Source: Geminisphaera colitermitum TAV2 (lineage in GTDB: Bacteria > Verrucomicrobiota > Verrucomicrobiia > Opitutales > Opitutaceae). From it: a stretch of DNA of 40,848 nt. Within the stretch, counting starts at the first letter, position 1, and every line of letters starts with the position of its first letter. Where the stretch lies: the NCBI RefSeq assembly GCF_000171235.2, contig NZ_ABEA03000013.1, forward strand, positions 1 to 40,848. Direction: 5' to 3'. The position numbers and the translations under genes are program-made. Below the pieces are notes generated by a model that did no database searches, was not told the origin of the DNA, and worked only from the letters and a program-made list of their open reading frames with translations. Below are positions 17,167 through 25,613 of this stretch, in pieces.

Positions 17167-17228
17167 GGGGGGGGGGGGGGGAGTGATTTCGACTTAAATC
17201 GGAAAGCGGGCGGGACGCCCGCGCCACG
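17167..17228 (-). repeat. Hairpin plus C15 tract before the glycosidase gene
   Basis: On the minus strand a 23-nt hairpin element (17228-17206, identical to 11451-11429) is followed by C15 (17181-17167), which ends 2 nt before the glycosidase ATG. The whole 64-nt spacer is thus this composite element, leaving no room for a normal ribosome binding site. Confidence 0.9.
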
Positions 17229-18137
17229 TTAATCGGCGGAGCGTCGCTTCCTCTTTGTGGCGGCGAGGGCGAGCGTGCCGATGCCCACGAGCAATGCGGT
17301 GGTGGCTGGTTCGGGGACGTTGGACGCGACGGTGGCGGTGGTGGTCACGAGCACGTCGTCAATGGCGAAGCGGGCGTTGTTGTTGCCGGAGCCGATGTAA
17401 AACATGCCGAAGTCGGTGTAGTTGCCGGAGGTTCGTGTGCCGACAACAGATGCGCTGCCGACGGTGGCGGCAACCTGCATGTTGTTTTCCGCGATGTAGG
17501 TCAGGGTAAAGGAGGCGTCATACCATGTGTTGGACTCAAAGGCGTTGGTGGCGGTGACGTTGGTGGTGGCGGTAATGGCGTTGCCACTACCGGAGGTGGG
17601 ATCGTTGCCGGCGTCGCGATCCCGGTTGAGGCTGATGCTGTTGCCCGCGTTGCTGACGCTGGCATTATAACCGTCGTCGGATGTGCCGCCCTCAATATCC
17701 TGCGCACCTCCGGCGTATTTGAAGAAGCCGAAGCGAACGTTGGTGGTGGCGGCTGTGAACATGAGCCGGAAGGTGATTGTGATGGTGTCGCCTTCGGCAA
17801 GCGTGACGGAGGGGGAGAGGAGGGCATAGACGCCGCGAAAGGCGGTGCTGGAGGAAATTTGGTTGTAGGTGTTGAGGACGTTTCCGCCGGTGTCTTTTTC
17901 CTGGGTGGGCGTGAGGCTGGGCGGATTGCTGGCTTGGTAAGCGGTCCAGCCTTGAGTGGTGCCGTCCTCGAAGTTGGTGTTGAGCAAGGTCGTCACGGTC
18001 GCTGCCTGGGCTTGCGCGGCGAAGACGAGGGCGAGGGCGAGGGCAAGGGCGAGCGCAGGCAGGCTGGCTGAAAGCAGCGAGACGAGGGCCGGACGAAGGA
18101 GGCAGTGAAGGCGGAGACGGAGGTTTGCGGTTTTCAT
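17229..18137 (-). CDS. PEP-CTERM sorting domain protein
   Basis: From the ATG at 18137 the product is 302 residues. The signal peptide is long, with a hydrophobic core made of repeated Leu-Ala pairs (ALALALALALVFAAQAQA) encoded by a GAGGGC hexamer repeat, so its length could vary. The middle is beta-rich (LLNTNFEDGTTQGWTAYQ, ARFAIDDVLV) like a carbohydrate-binding sandwich. The C-terminus has VPEPATTALLVGIGTLALAATKRKRR, the PEP-CTERM motif, helix and basic tail. It is the first gene of module 2, divergent from the LacI-type regulator at 18274, and is inferred to be surface-exposed. Confidence 0.9.
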   Translation of the reverse strand: MKTANLRLRLHCLLRPALVSLLSASLPALALALALALVFAAQAQAATVTTLLNTNFEDGTTQGWTAYQASNPPSLTPTQEKDTGGNVLNTYNQISSSTAFRGVYALLSPSVTLAEGDTITITFRLMFTAATTNVRFGFFKYAGGAQDIEGGTSDDGYNASVSNAGNSISLNRDRDAGNDPTSGSGNAITATTNVTATNAFESNTWYDASFTLTYIAENNMQVAATVGSASVVGTRTSGNYTDFGMFYIGSGNNNARFAIDDVLVTTTATVASNVPEPATTALLVGIGTLALAATKRKRRSAD

Positions 18138-18246
18138 GGAGTGGTCGTGGTTGATGTGTGGTGGCGGTGATTTGGGTTTGGGATAAAGGCGGTCAATCAT
18201 GGCCGCGGATGCTAGGGGTTGGGGTTTGGGCAACAAGGTTGACGCT

Positions 18247-18262
18247 ACTCAAACTATCGAGT
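18247..18262. promoter_or_regulatory. Possible operator in the divergent LacI/PEP-CTERM spacer
   Basis: ACTC-AAACTATC-GAGT is a short interrupted palindrome 11 bp upstream of the LacI-type start (18274), in the 136-bp divergent spacer. Autoregulation and control of module 2 from here is plausible; support is weak. Confidence 0.25.
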
Positions 18263-18273
18263 GAATCGACATT

Positions 18274-19365
18274 ATGTCCGGTTTTCCTACGTCGCCGCGT
18301 GTTACTTTGAAGATGATTGCCGTCCGTGCGGGCGTGCATTTCTCAACGGTGTCGCTCGCGCTCAACAACCACCCAAGCATCCCGCTGGCAACGCGGGAGC
18401 GTTTGCAGTCGCTGGCGGAGGAGATGGGATACCGGCCCGATCCGGTGCTGGCGTCGTTGGTGGCCTACCGGCAGCAGCAGAAAAAGAAGCGCGACCACGG
18501 GGTGCTGGCGTGGATCGACAACTGGCCGGCTGCGACAGGGATGGCTCACGAACGAGCGCGTCACATTTACCCGGCGTTGTGGGAGGGGGCTTCGGCGAGG
18601 GCGGGGTTGCGAGGGTGGAAATTGGAGGAGTTTTGTCCGTCACGGCAGGGAATGACGGCAGCCGCGTTTTGCCGGATGCTGCGCACGCGCGGGATTGATG
18701 GATTGTTGGTGGCCCCGATGCCGGGTGCGGGCGGGGAATTGGAAATGGAGTGGGAGGCATTTTCGGCGATCGCGATCGGCAATACGATGACGTCGCCTCA
18801 CCTGCACCGGGTGATGCCGCACCATGTGCACAACATGCAGGCGATCATGCGGGAGTTGGGGGCGCTGGGCTACCGGCGTCCGGCGTTTGTGCTCGACCAG
18901 ACGATCAACGAGCGCACTCGGCATTACTGGACGGCGGCGTTTCTGGATGCGCAGTTGCGCTTGCCGAAGGCGAGGCGGCTGGAGCCGTTGTTGCTGCCGT
19001 TTGACGCAGCGGCAACGGGTCGAGGTGTATTGATGGAGTGGATACGGAGGGTGTCGCCGGACGTGTTGATAGCGAGTCGGGCGGACGAGGTGGTGGCGTG
19101 GTTGCGCGGGACGGGCTTGCGCGTGCCGGAGGACGTGGGCGTGGCAAGCGCGGCGTTTCTCACCGAGACGTGGAAGCCGGGTCAATGTTCACCGACCGAC
19201 ACCGCCGGGATCGACGAGCGTTTCGATTCCATCGGCGCCACGGCGATCGACACGTTGGTGGGGTTGATTCATCGGCACGAACGCGGCGTGCCGGAGGAGG
19301 CAATGCACATCTTGATCGAGGGCCGCTGGCATCCGGGGCGGTCGGTTGCGGGAGCGGGTGTTTGA
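18274..19365 (+). CDS. LacI-family transcriptional regulator (module 2)
   Basis: The 363-residue protein starts with a LacI DNA-binding domain: VTLKMIAVRAGVHFSTVSLALNNHPSIP (first 20 about residues 10-29), ATRERLQSLAEEMGYRPDPVLASL. The effector domain follows, with RTRGIDGLLVAPMPG, VHNMQAIMRELGALGYRRPAFVL and VPEDVGVASAAFL. The position and the paralogy with 13895-14926 point to control of the divergent PEP-CTERM/glycosidase/pseudopilin genes. The leader GAATCGACATT has no Shine-Dalgarno sequence. It is convergent with the efflux operon that ends at 19405. Confidence 0.93.
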   Translation: MSGFPTSPRVTLKMIAVRAGVHFSTVSLALNNHPSIPLATRERLQSLAEEMGYRPDPVLASLVAYRQQQKKKRDHGVLAWIDNWPAATGMAHERARHIYPALWEGASARAGLRGWKLEEFCPSRQGMTAAAFCRMLRTRGIDGLLVAPMPGAGGELEMEWEAFSAIAIGNTMTSPHLHRVMPHHVHNMQAIMRELGALGYRRPAFVLDQTINERTRHYWTAAFLDAQLRLPKARRLEPLLLPFDAAATGRGVLMEWIRRVSPDVLIASRADEVVAWLRGTGLRVPEDVGVASAAFLTETWKPGQCSPTDTAGIDERFDSIGATAIDTLVGLIHRHERGVPEEAMHILIEGRWHPGRSVAGAGV

Positions 19366-19404
19366 GAATTCTGTGCTTGTTGCCTGGCGGGGCTTGACTG
19401 GGTT

Positions 19405-20859
19405 CTACGGGGCGGACCAGCCGCCGCCGAGGGAACGGTAGAGGCGGACGAGAGCGAGGTGCTGGTCGCGGCGGGCACGGGCAACGTCGGTCTGCGCGGG
19501 GAAGAGTTGTTGCTGGGCCTCAAGGACTTCGTAGTAGCTGGCGCGACCGGCGTCGTAGCGGTCCAGGGAGATTTTCACGGCTTGCTGGAGAGCGGCGGCG
19601 CGGCGTTCTTGCTCGGCACGGGTGGTGACGATTTTTTCGCGCGAGACGAGGGCTTCGCTGACTTCGTTGAGGGCGTTGAGCACGGATTGTTCGTGTTCAA
19701 GGCGGGCTTGGTCCCAGCGGGCACGGGCGGCGGCGACACTGGCTTTGATGCGTCCACCTTGGAAGATGGGGCCGGTGAGGCCGCCGAGGATGGACCAGAG
19801 GTTGCCGGTGCCGTGCGTGAAGTCGGAGAGGTCGGGGCTGATACGACCGAGGGCTCCAGTAAGGCTGATGCGGGGGTAGTAGTCGGCGATGGCAACGCCG
19901 ATGTCGGCATTGGCAGAGCGGAGGAGTTGTTCGCTGCGGCGCAGGTCGGGGCGGCGGGCGAGGAGGTCGGCAGGGAGTCCGGCGGGCAGGGGAGTGGGGG
20001 CGACAAGGGTGTCGAGCGTGGCCTGACGGGTGATGGGGCCGGGGGCGCGTCCGAGGAGGAGGTTGATCTGGTTTTCCTTGAGGATGATGGAGCGTTCGAT
20101 TTCGGGGATGGCGGCGGCGGTCTGGGCCACGGCGGCTTCGGCGCGGGCGGTTTCAATGGTGGAGGCAATGCCGCCTTTGAGGCGTTCGTTGAAGAGGGTG
20201 TAGCTGCGTTGGAAGGAGTCGCGGGTGTCCTTGGCAATGGTGAGTTCGGCGTCGAGTTCGATGAGTTCGAACCAGGCTTGGGCGACGTCGGCAATGAGGG
20301 TTGTGATGACGGCGTTGCGGGCTTCTTCGGTGGCGAGGTAACGGGCGCGGGCGGATTCGTCCATGCGGCGGACGCGGCCCCAGAGGTCGAGTTCCCAAGA
20401 GGCTCCGACAACGACGGTGGCGTCGTCTCCGGTGGTGCCGAGGGTGGGGCTGGGGTTGCCGGAGAATTGGTTGCGGCCGCGGCTGGCGGCGCCGGAGTAG
20501 TTGACGCTGGGGTAGTAGCCGGAGCGGGCGGTGGCGACGGCCTGGCGGGCTTGTTCGACGCGGGTGGCGGCGATGGCGATGTCGTAGTTGCTGGCGAGGG
20601 CTTCCTGGATGAGCGAGGCGAGGGCGGGGTCGGTGTAAACGTCCCACCAAGGAGCGGCACCGAAGTCGGCGGGCTTGGCGGGCGGAGCGGTGAGTTCGGG
20701 CTGGCCGGTGCCGGTGAGGGTGGAGCCGTCGGTGGAGTCGTCGGCAGTGCGGAAGGCGGGGGGGGACTTGATGACGGGGGGCTGGTAGTCGGGGCCGACG
20801 GCGCAACCGGTGAGGAGGAGTGCTGCGAGGGTGGCGGAGAGGGTGTTGGTGTGGCGCAT
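19405..20859 (-). CDS. RND efflux outer-membrane factor lipoprotein (NodT/OprM type)
   Basis: This is the TolC-like channel that carries RND substrates across the outer membrane. From the ATG at 20859 the product is 484 residues, with a lipoprotein signal peptide ending LLLTGC (Cys 19). AVGPDYQPP follows, the hallmark of the NodT family. Two repeated outer-membrane-efflux halves follow, including RPDLRRSEQLLRSANADIGVAIADYYPRISLTG. A possible upstream ATG at 20925 would put unrelated residues before the signal peptide. It is the last gene of the RND operon, 76 bp behind the pump gene. A 28-nt hairpin lies in the spacer. Confidence 0.93.
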   Translation of the reverse strand: MRHTNTLSATLAALLLTGCAVGPDYQPPVIKSPPAFRTADDSTDGSTLTGTGQPELTAPPAKPADFGAAPWWDVYTDPALASLIQEALASNYDIAIAATRVEQARQAVATARSGYYPSVNYSGAASRGRNQFSGNPSPTLGTTGDDATVVVGASWELDLWGRVRRMDESARARYLATEEARNAVITTLIADVAQAWFELIELDAELTIAKDTRDSFQRSYTLFNERLKGGIASTIETARAEAAVAQTAAAIPEIERSIILKENQINLLLGRAPGPITRQATLDTLVAPTPLPAGLPADLLARRPDLRRSEQLLRSANADIGVAIADYYPRISLTGALGRISPDLSDFTHGTGNLWSILGGLTGPIFQGGRIKASVAAARARWDQARLEHEQSVLNALNEVSEALVSREKIVTTRAEQERRAAALQQAVKISLDRYDAGRASYYEVLEAQQQLFPAQTDVARARRDQHLALVRLYRSLGGGWSAP

Positions 20860-20886
20860 GGTGCGGAAGTGGCGGCGGTGTGTGGT

Positions 20887-20914
20887 GCGGAGGCCTCGGA
20901 GAGGCCTCCCTACC
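20887..20914 (-). repeat. Extragenic hairpin, family B
   Basis: Read on the minus strand it is GGTAGGGAGGCCTCTCCGAG plus 8 nt. The same element occurs on the plus strand at 35849-35876 and 39841-39868 with a few changes, each near a C-rich run. Here it lies between the pump and channel genes. Confidence 0.85.
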
Positions 20915-20935
20915 AGGGAATGCATACGGATGGGT

Positions 20936-23900
20936 TTAGGTGGCGGGGGGGGGGGGGGGGAGTGTGGCGGGCTCGTGTTTTTGGTGCCGGACGGTGAAGC
21001 GTTCCACGAGGTAGAAGGTCACCGGGATGAGGAAGATGGCGAGGAGGGTGGCGGCGAGCATGCCGCCGATGACGGCAAAGCCCATCACCTGGCGCGAGAG
21101 AGCGCCGGCACCGGCGGCTTTGGCGAGGGGCACGCAACCGAGGATGAAGGCGAAGCTGGTCATGAGGATGGGGCGCAGGCGGAGGCGCGCGCCTTCGAGC
21201 GTGGCGTCGATGAGGGGCTTGCCTTGCTCAACGCCCATCTTGGCGAACTCGACGATGAGAATGGCGTTTTTGGCCGCGAGGCCGATGAGCATGACGAGGC
21301 CGATCTGGGCGTAGATGTTGTTTTCGTAGTGGCCGACCATGAGGCCGAGGAAGGCGCCGAAGATGGCGATAGGCGTGCCAAGGAGGACGCTGAAGGGGAG
21401 TGTCCAGCTTTCGTATTGCGCGGCGAGGATGAGGAACACGCAGAAGAGCGAGAAGCTGAAGATGGCGGCGGCACCGATGCCTTGCTGGGCCTGTTTTTCC
21501 TGAAAGCTCATGCCGAGGTAGTCGTAGCCCATTTCCTTGGGCATGGTGGCGGCAAAGGTTTCTTCGAGCGCGGCCATGGCCTGGGCGCTGCTGTAGCCGG
21601 GGGCGGCGGAGATGTTGAGCTGGGCGCTGCGGAAGAGGTTGTAACGCATGGTGAATTCGGGGCCTTGCGTGCTCTCGACTTTGGTGAGGGCGGAGAGGGG
21701 AACCATGTCGCCGTTGGCGTTGCGGACATAGAACTGGCCGAGGCGGTCGGTGTCGGTGCGGTACTCGCCTTCGGACTGGACGTAGATCTGCCACTGGCGT
21801 CCGAAGCGGTTGAAGTAGTTGACGAACGCGCCGCCCATGAAGGCTTGGAGGGTTTGATAAACGGAGCTGATCTGGACGCCTTGCTTGAGGACTTTGTCGC
21901 GGTCCACATCGACGAACATCTGCGGCACGGTGGGTAGGAAGGTGGTGGTGGCGGAGGCGATTTCGGGGCGTTTTTTGACGGCGGCGAGGAAGGTCTGGAC
22001 GTTGGTGGCGAGGAAATCGAGTTCGCGTCCTGCGCGGTCCTGAAGAATGAAGGTGACGCCGCCGGCGTTGCCGATGCCGGGGATGGCGGGGGGGGAGAAG
22101 GCAAAGCCGATGCCTTCGGGGAAGCGCGAGAATTCGCGGTTCACGTGGGCGAGGATGGCTTCGTATTTTTCCTCGGGTTTTTTGCGTTCGTCCCACTTTT
22201 CGAGCGAGACGAAGAAGAAGCCGCTGTAGGTGTTTTGCACGCCGCTGAGCATGCTGTAGCCGGTGACGCCGGTGACGTGCTGGACGCCGGGGGTTTTTTG
22301 GAGGATTTCGGTGGCTTTGGCCATGAGGCCGTCGGTGCGTTCGAGCGAGGAGGCGTCGGGGAGTTGGATGCCGGCGAAGAAGTAGCCCTGGTCTTCCTCG
22401 GGGAGGAAGCTGCCGGGGATGCGTTTGCCGAGGAGGCCGGTGAGGACGCAGACGCCGACGAGGAGAAGGATGGCGACGAGGCTTTTGCGGATGAAGAAGC
22501 GGCAGATGCCGACGTAGCCGTCGGTGGCGCGGCCAAAGATGCGGTTGAAGCCGTTGTAGAAGGGTTGGAGGAGGCCGCCTTTGGTCTTGGGTTTGAGGAG
22601 GAGCGAGGAGAGGGCGGGGGAGAGGGTGAGGGCGTTGAAGGCGGAGAGAAGAACGGATACGGCGATCGTGACGGCAAACTGCTGGTAGAGGCGGCCGGTG
22701 ATGCCGGGGATGAAGGCGGTGGGGATGAAGACGGCGGCGAGGATGATGGCGATGGCGATGACGGGGCCGGAGACTTCTTGCATGGCCTTGAGGGTGGCGT
22801 CCCTGGGGCTGAGGCCTTTTTCGATGTGATGTTCGACGGCTTCGACGACGACGATGGCGTCGTCCACCACGAGGCCGATGGCGAGCACGAGGCCGAAGAG
22901 GGAGAGGGTGTTGAGCGAGAAGCCGAGGAGGGGGAAGAGGGCAAAGGTGCCGATAAGGGAGACGGGGACGGCGAGGAGGGGGATGAGGGTGGCGCGCCAG
23001 CCTTGGAGGAAAACGAAGACGACGATGATGACGAGGATGAGGGCTTCGACGAGGGTGTGGACGATCTCCTTCATGCCTTCGGTGACGGCGAGGGTGGTGT
23101 CGATGGCGAGGACGTAGGTCATGTCATCGGGGAAGCTCTTGGAGAGTTCTGCCATGAGTTCCTTGGCACCGTTGGCGGCGGCGAGGGCGTTGGAGCCGGG
23201 GAGTTGGTAGAGGGCGAGAATGGCGGAGGGTTTGCCGTCGAGGGTGCCGTGGAGGCCGTAGGTCTGGGAGCCGAGTTCGAGGCGGGCAACGTCGCCGAGG
23301 CGGACAATGGAGCCGTCGGGGTCGGCGCGGAGGACGATTTGGGAGAATTGCTCCTCGGTTTCGAGGCGGCCCTGGGAGCGGACGGCCCAGGTGAATTCCT
23401 GGCCTTTGGGGACGGGGTCGCCGCCGATCTGGCCGGAGGGGTTGACGGTGTTTTGTGATTGGATGGCGGATACAATCTCGGGGACGGTGATGTTGAGCTT
23501 GGCGAGCTGGTCGGGGCGTATCCAGACGCGCATGGCATACTGGCCGGCGCCGAAGACGGTGACGCTGGCGATGCCTTTGACGCGGGTCATGGCGTCGTTG
23601 AGGTTGATGTAGGCGTAGTTGGCCAAAAAGGTGCTGTCGTAGGTGCCGTTGGGGGAGGAGAGGGCGAAGACGACGAGGGGAGAGGCGAGGGATTTTTGGA
23701 CGGTGACGCCTTGGTCGCGCACGCTTTGGGGGAGTTGGGAGTCGGCCTGGCTGGCGCGCATCTGGGCGAGGACTTGGTCGGTGTTGGGGTCGGTGCCGAG
23801 GGCGAAGTTGACGGTGAGCGTCATCTGGCCGTTGTTGGCGTTCACCGAGTACATGTAGTTCATGTTATCGACGCCGGACATCTGTTGTTCGATGGGCGTG

Positions 23901-24085
23901 GCGACGGCCTGCTCAAGGGTCATGGCGTCGGCGCCGGGGTACATGGCCTTGATCTGGACTTCAGGGGGAACGATGTCGGGGAACTGCGCAATGGGTAGCG
24001 AGGTGATGGATACGGCGCCGATGACCACCATGAGGATGGCAATGACCATCGCGACGATGGGGCGGTTGATGAAGAATTTGGCCAT
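20936..24085 (-). CDS. RND multidrug efflux pump, HAE1 (AcrB-like) family
   Basis: This is the proton-driven inner-membrane pump of a tripartite drug or solvent exporter. The 1049-residue product starts MAKFFINRPIVAMVIAILMV, with the PIAQFPDIVPPEVQ loop. It contains the TM4 proton-relay Asp pair in GLVVDDAIVVVEAVEHH (D408, D409) and the late GLAAKNAILIVEFAK motif of TM10. All twelve membrane spans and both porter loops appear to be present. The ATG at 24085 gives the conserved start; an in-frame ATG at 24157 adds 24 unsupported residues. The last codons (TLPPPPPAT) come from a C16 tract, so slippage would change only the C-terminal tail. Confidence 0.97.
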   Translation of the reverse strand: MAKFFINRPIVAMVIAILMVVIGAVSITSLPIAQFPDIVPPEVQIKAMYPGADAMTLEQAVATPIEQQMSGVDNMNYMYSVNANNGQMTLTVNFALGTDPNTDQVLAQMRASQADSQLPQSVRDQGVTVQKSLASPLVVFALSSPNGTYDSTFLANYAYINLNDAMTRVKGIASVTVFGAGQYAMRVWIRPDQLAKLNITVPEIVSAIQSQNTVNPSGQIGGDPVPKGQEFTWAVRSQGRLETEEQFSQIVLRADPDGSIVRLGDVARLELGSQTYGLHGTLDGKPSAILALYQLPGSNALAAANGAKELMAELSKSFPDDMTYVLAIDTTLAVTEGMKEIVHTLVEALILVIIVVFVFLQGWRATLIPLLAVPVSLIGTFALFPLLGFSLNTLSLFGLVLAIGLVVDDAIVVVEAVEHHIEKGLSPRDATLKAMQEVSGPVIAIAIILAAVFIPTAFIPGITGRLYQQFAVTIAVSVLLSAFNALTLSPALSSLLLKPKTKGGLLQPFYNGFNRIFGRATDGYVGICRFFIRKSLVAILLLVGVCVLTGLLGKRIPGSFLPEEDQGYFFAGIQLPDASSLERTDGLMAKATEILQKTPGVQHVTGVTGYSMLSGVQNTYSGFFFVSLEKWDERKKPEEKYEAILAHVNREFSRFPEGIGFAFSPPAIPGIGNAGGVTFILQDRAGRELDFLATNVQTFLAAVKKRPEIASATTTFLPTVPQMFVDVDRDKVLKQGVQISSVYQTLQAFMGGAFVNYFNRFGRQWQIYVQSEGEYRTDTDRLGQFYVRNANGDMVPLSALTKVESTQGPEFTMRYNLFRSAQLNISAAPGYSSAQAMAALEETFAATMPKEMGYDYLGMSFQEKQAQQGIGAAAIFSFSLFCVFLILAAQYESWTLPFSVLLGTPIAIFGAFLGLMVGHYENNIYAQIGLVMLIGLAAKNAILIVEFAKMGVEQGKPLIDATLEGARLRLRPILMTSFAFILGCVPLAKAAGAGALSRQVMGFAVIGGMLAATLLAIFLIPVTFYLVERFTVRHQKHEPATLPPPPPAT
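20945..20960 (-). repeat. C16 tract at the 3' end of the pump gene
   Basis: Sixteen sense-strand C encode the proline run just before the stop codon of the RND pump at 20936. Confidence 0.95.
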
Positions 24086-24152
24086 GGGTGGGAAGGTGGT
24101 CGGTGAAAAGGCGGAGCGGGGGAGAAGGCGGGAGGAGGCGGCTACGCCGTCG

Positions 24153-24266
24153 AACATTTAACGTTTAACGCTTAACATTTAACATTAAATGGAAGGAGGC
24201 GGCGATGTGGCGTCAGCATGGTTCGGATGTTCAATGTTAAACGTTCAATGTTAAGTGTTAAGCGTT
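24153..24266. repeat. Heptamer-phased inverted repeat between pump and adaptor genes
   Basis: Five heptamers of the form AACNNTT/AACATTA (24153-24187) face six inverted units ending in GTT (24225-24266: GGATGTT, CAATGTT, AAACGTT, CAATGTT, AAGTGTT, AAGCGTT). The arms can pair along their length in a transcript. The element fills half of the 219-bp spacer between the adaptor and pump genes and could tune their relative expression. Confidence 0.88.
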
Positions 24267-24304
24267 GTTTGATGGCGGACGGAGGGCGGGGGGGGGGCTG
24301 GAAT

Positions 24305-25495
24305 CTATGGTTTTGGGGGCGTTTTTGCGTCCTTTGCCCCGAAGGGTGTGGCGTGGAGGGGGCCGCCGGCACGGGCGCGTTGCACGCCTTCGACAATGAC
24401 GGTTTCGCCGGGCTTGAGGCCGTCTTTTATGATCCAGCCGGAGGCGACGCGTTCGCCGGTTTTGACGGGGCGGACCTGAGCCTTGTTGTCGGCGCCGAGA
24501 ACGAGGACTTGATGACTGCCTTGAAGTTCGAGGATGGCGCGCTGGGGGACGACGATCACGCCTTTCTCAACTTGGGTGCGGGCGCGGATGCGGCTGAACA
24601 TGCCGGGTCGCAGGACGTGGCCGGGGTTGGAAAATTCGCCGGCGATGCGGATGGCTCCGGTGCCAACGCTGACCTGACGGTCGGCAAATTTGAAGGCGCC
24701 TTTTTGCGGGTAAATCTGGCCGTCGCCGAGGATGAGCTCAAGTTCGAGGTGGAGTTTGGCGGTGACCTGGTCGGTGGTGCCGGCATCGTTGTCGTTCTTC
24801 CGGGCGATGGCGATGGCGGCGAGGTATTCTTGTTCGCTGAGAGAGAAATAAACGCGGATGGGGTCGATGGCCGAGATGGTAGTTAATTCTCCACTACTCT
24901 GGCCGACGAGGTCGCCGATCTGGCCTTTGGCGATGCCGATGAGGCCGTCGATGGGCGCGGTGATTTTGGTGAAGCCGAGTTCGAGTTGGGCTTTTTCGAG
25001 GGTGGCTTTGGCTCCGTCAACGCCACCTTGGGCGGCGGCGTTGGACTGGACGGCGTTGTCGAGTTCCTGCTGGCTGACGGCCTGACTGGCGGCGAGGGGA
25101 CGGAGGCGGTTGACGTCGATTTCGGTCTTTTTGAGGCGGGCCTGGGCTTCGACGAGGCTGGCCTTGGCCTGGTCAACGGCGGCGATGAAGGGGCGGTCGT
25201 CGATTTCGAAGAGGAGTTGGTCTTTTTTGACGTAGGAGCCTTCGGTGTAGGCGATTTTTTTGAGGTAGCCGGTGACTTGGGCCTGAATGGTGGCGTTGGT
25301 GGTGCCGTCGAGGGTGCCGACCCACTCGCGGTAGATGGGGATGTCGGCGGGTTGCACTTGGATGACTTGCACTTCGGCAGGCGGGGGGGGGGGGGGGGGA
25401 GGGGCCTTGTGGCAGGCGCCCAGAAAGAGCGCGGAGGCGAGGAGGCTGGCAGTCAGGATGCCGACCCGGGAACGGGTAACGCGGGAGGTGTTCAT
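24305..25495 (-). CDS. RND periplasmic adaptor (membrane fusion) lipoprotein
   Basis: This protein links the inner-membrane pump to the outer-membrane channel. From the ATG at 25495 it has 396 residues, with a lipoprotein signal ending LFLGAC (Cys 28). It has the AcrA-like layout: barrel-sandwich hybrid with YREWVGTLDGTTNATIQAQV and GYLKKIAYTEGSYVKKDQLLFEID, a helical hairpin (KASLVEAQARLKKTEIDVNRL) and a beta-barrel/membrane-proximal region ending VIVEGVQRARAGGPL. Eight prolines (about 32-39), four residues past the lipidated Cys, are encoded by a C17 tract; a length change there would end the protein early and switch off pump assembly. It is the first gene of the RND set. Confidence 0.95.
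   Translation of the reverse strand: MNTSRVTRSRVGILTASLLASALFLGACHKAPPPPPPPPAEVQVIQVQPADIPIYREWVGTLDGTTNATIQAQVTGYLKKIAYTEGSYVKKDQLLFEIDDRPFIAAVDQAKASLVEAQARLKKTEIDVNRLRPLAASQAVSQQELDNAVQSNAAAQGGVDGAKATLEKAQLELGFTKITAPIDGLIGIAKGQIGDLVGQSSGELTTISAIDPIRVYFSLSEQEYLAAIAIARKNDNDAGTTDQVTAKLHLELELILGDGQIYPQKGAFKFADRQVSVGTGAIRIAGEFSNPGHVLRPGMFSRIRARTQVEKGVIVVPQRAILELQGSHQVLVLGADNKAQVRPVKTGERVASGWIIKDGLKPGETVIVEGVQRARAGGPLHATPFGAKDAKTPPKP
25383..25399 (-). repeat. C17 tract just after the lipobox of the adaptor gene
   Basis: Seventeen sense-strand C encode the proline run following the lipidation Cys of the membrane fusion protein. This is a strong candidate for slippage-based on/off variation of efflux. 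Confidence 0.95.
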
Positions 25496-25613
25496 CGGTA
25501 TGGCAGGGCTAGTTAGGTGGAAGGACTGGAATGTTGAAATGAATGGGACGAGAGGCGGGTGTTTGCAAATGGAGGAGTGAAAAAAATCATGCAGAGGCAT
25601 ACAGGTGGCAGGG

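Noticed and set aside
22145-23458. 437-codon open frame antisense to the RND pump
   Set aside because: Composition (E/G/D/A runs) is that of a complement shadow; the pump on the other strand is unambiguous.
24153-24266. CRISPR-like array
   Set aside because: The period is 7 nt, with no spacers and inverted arms; it is a heptamer repeat, not a CRISPR.
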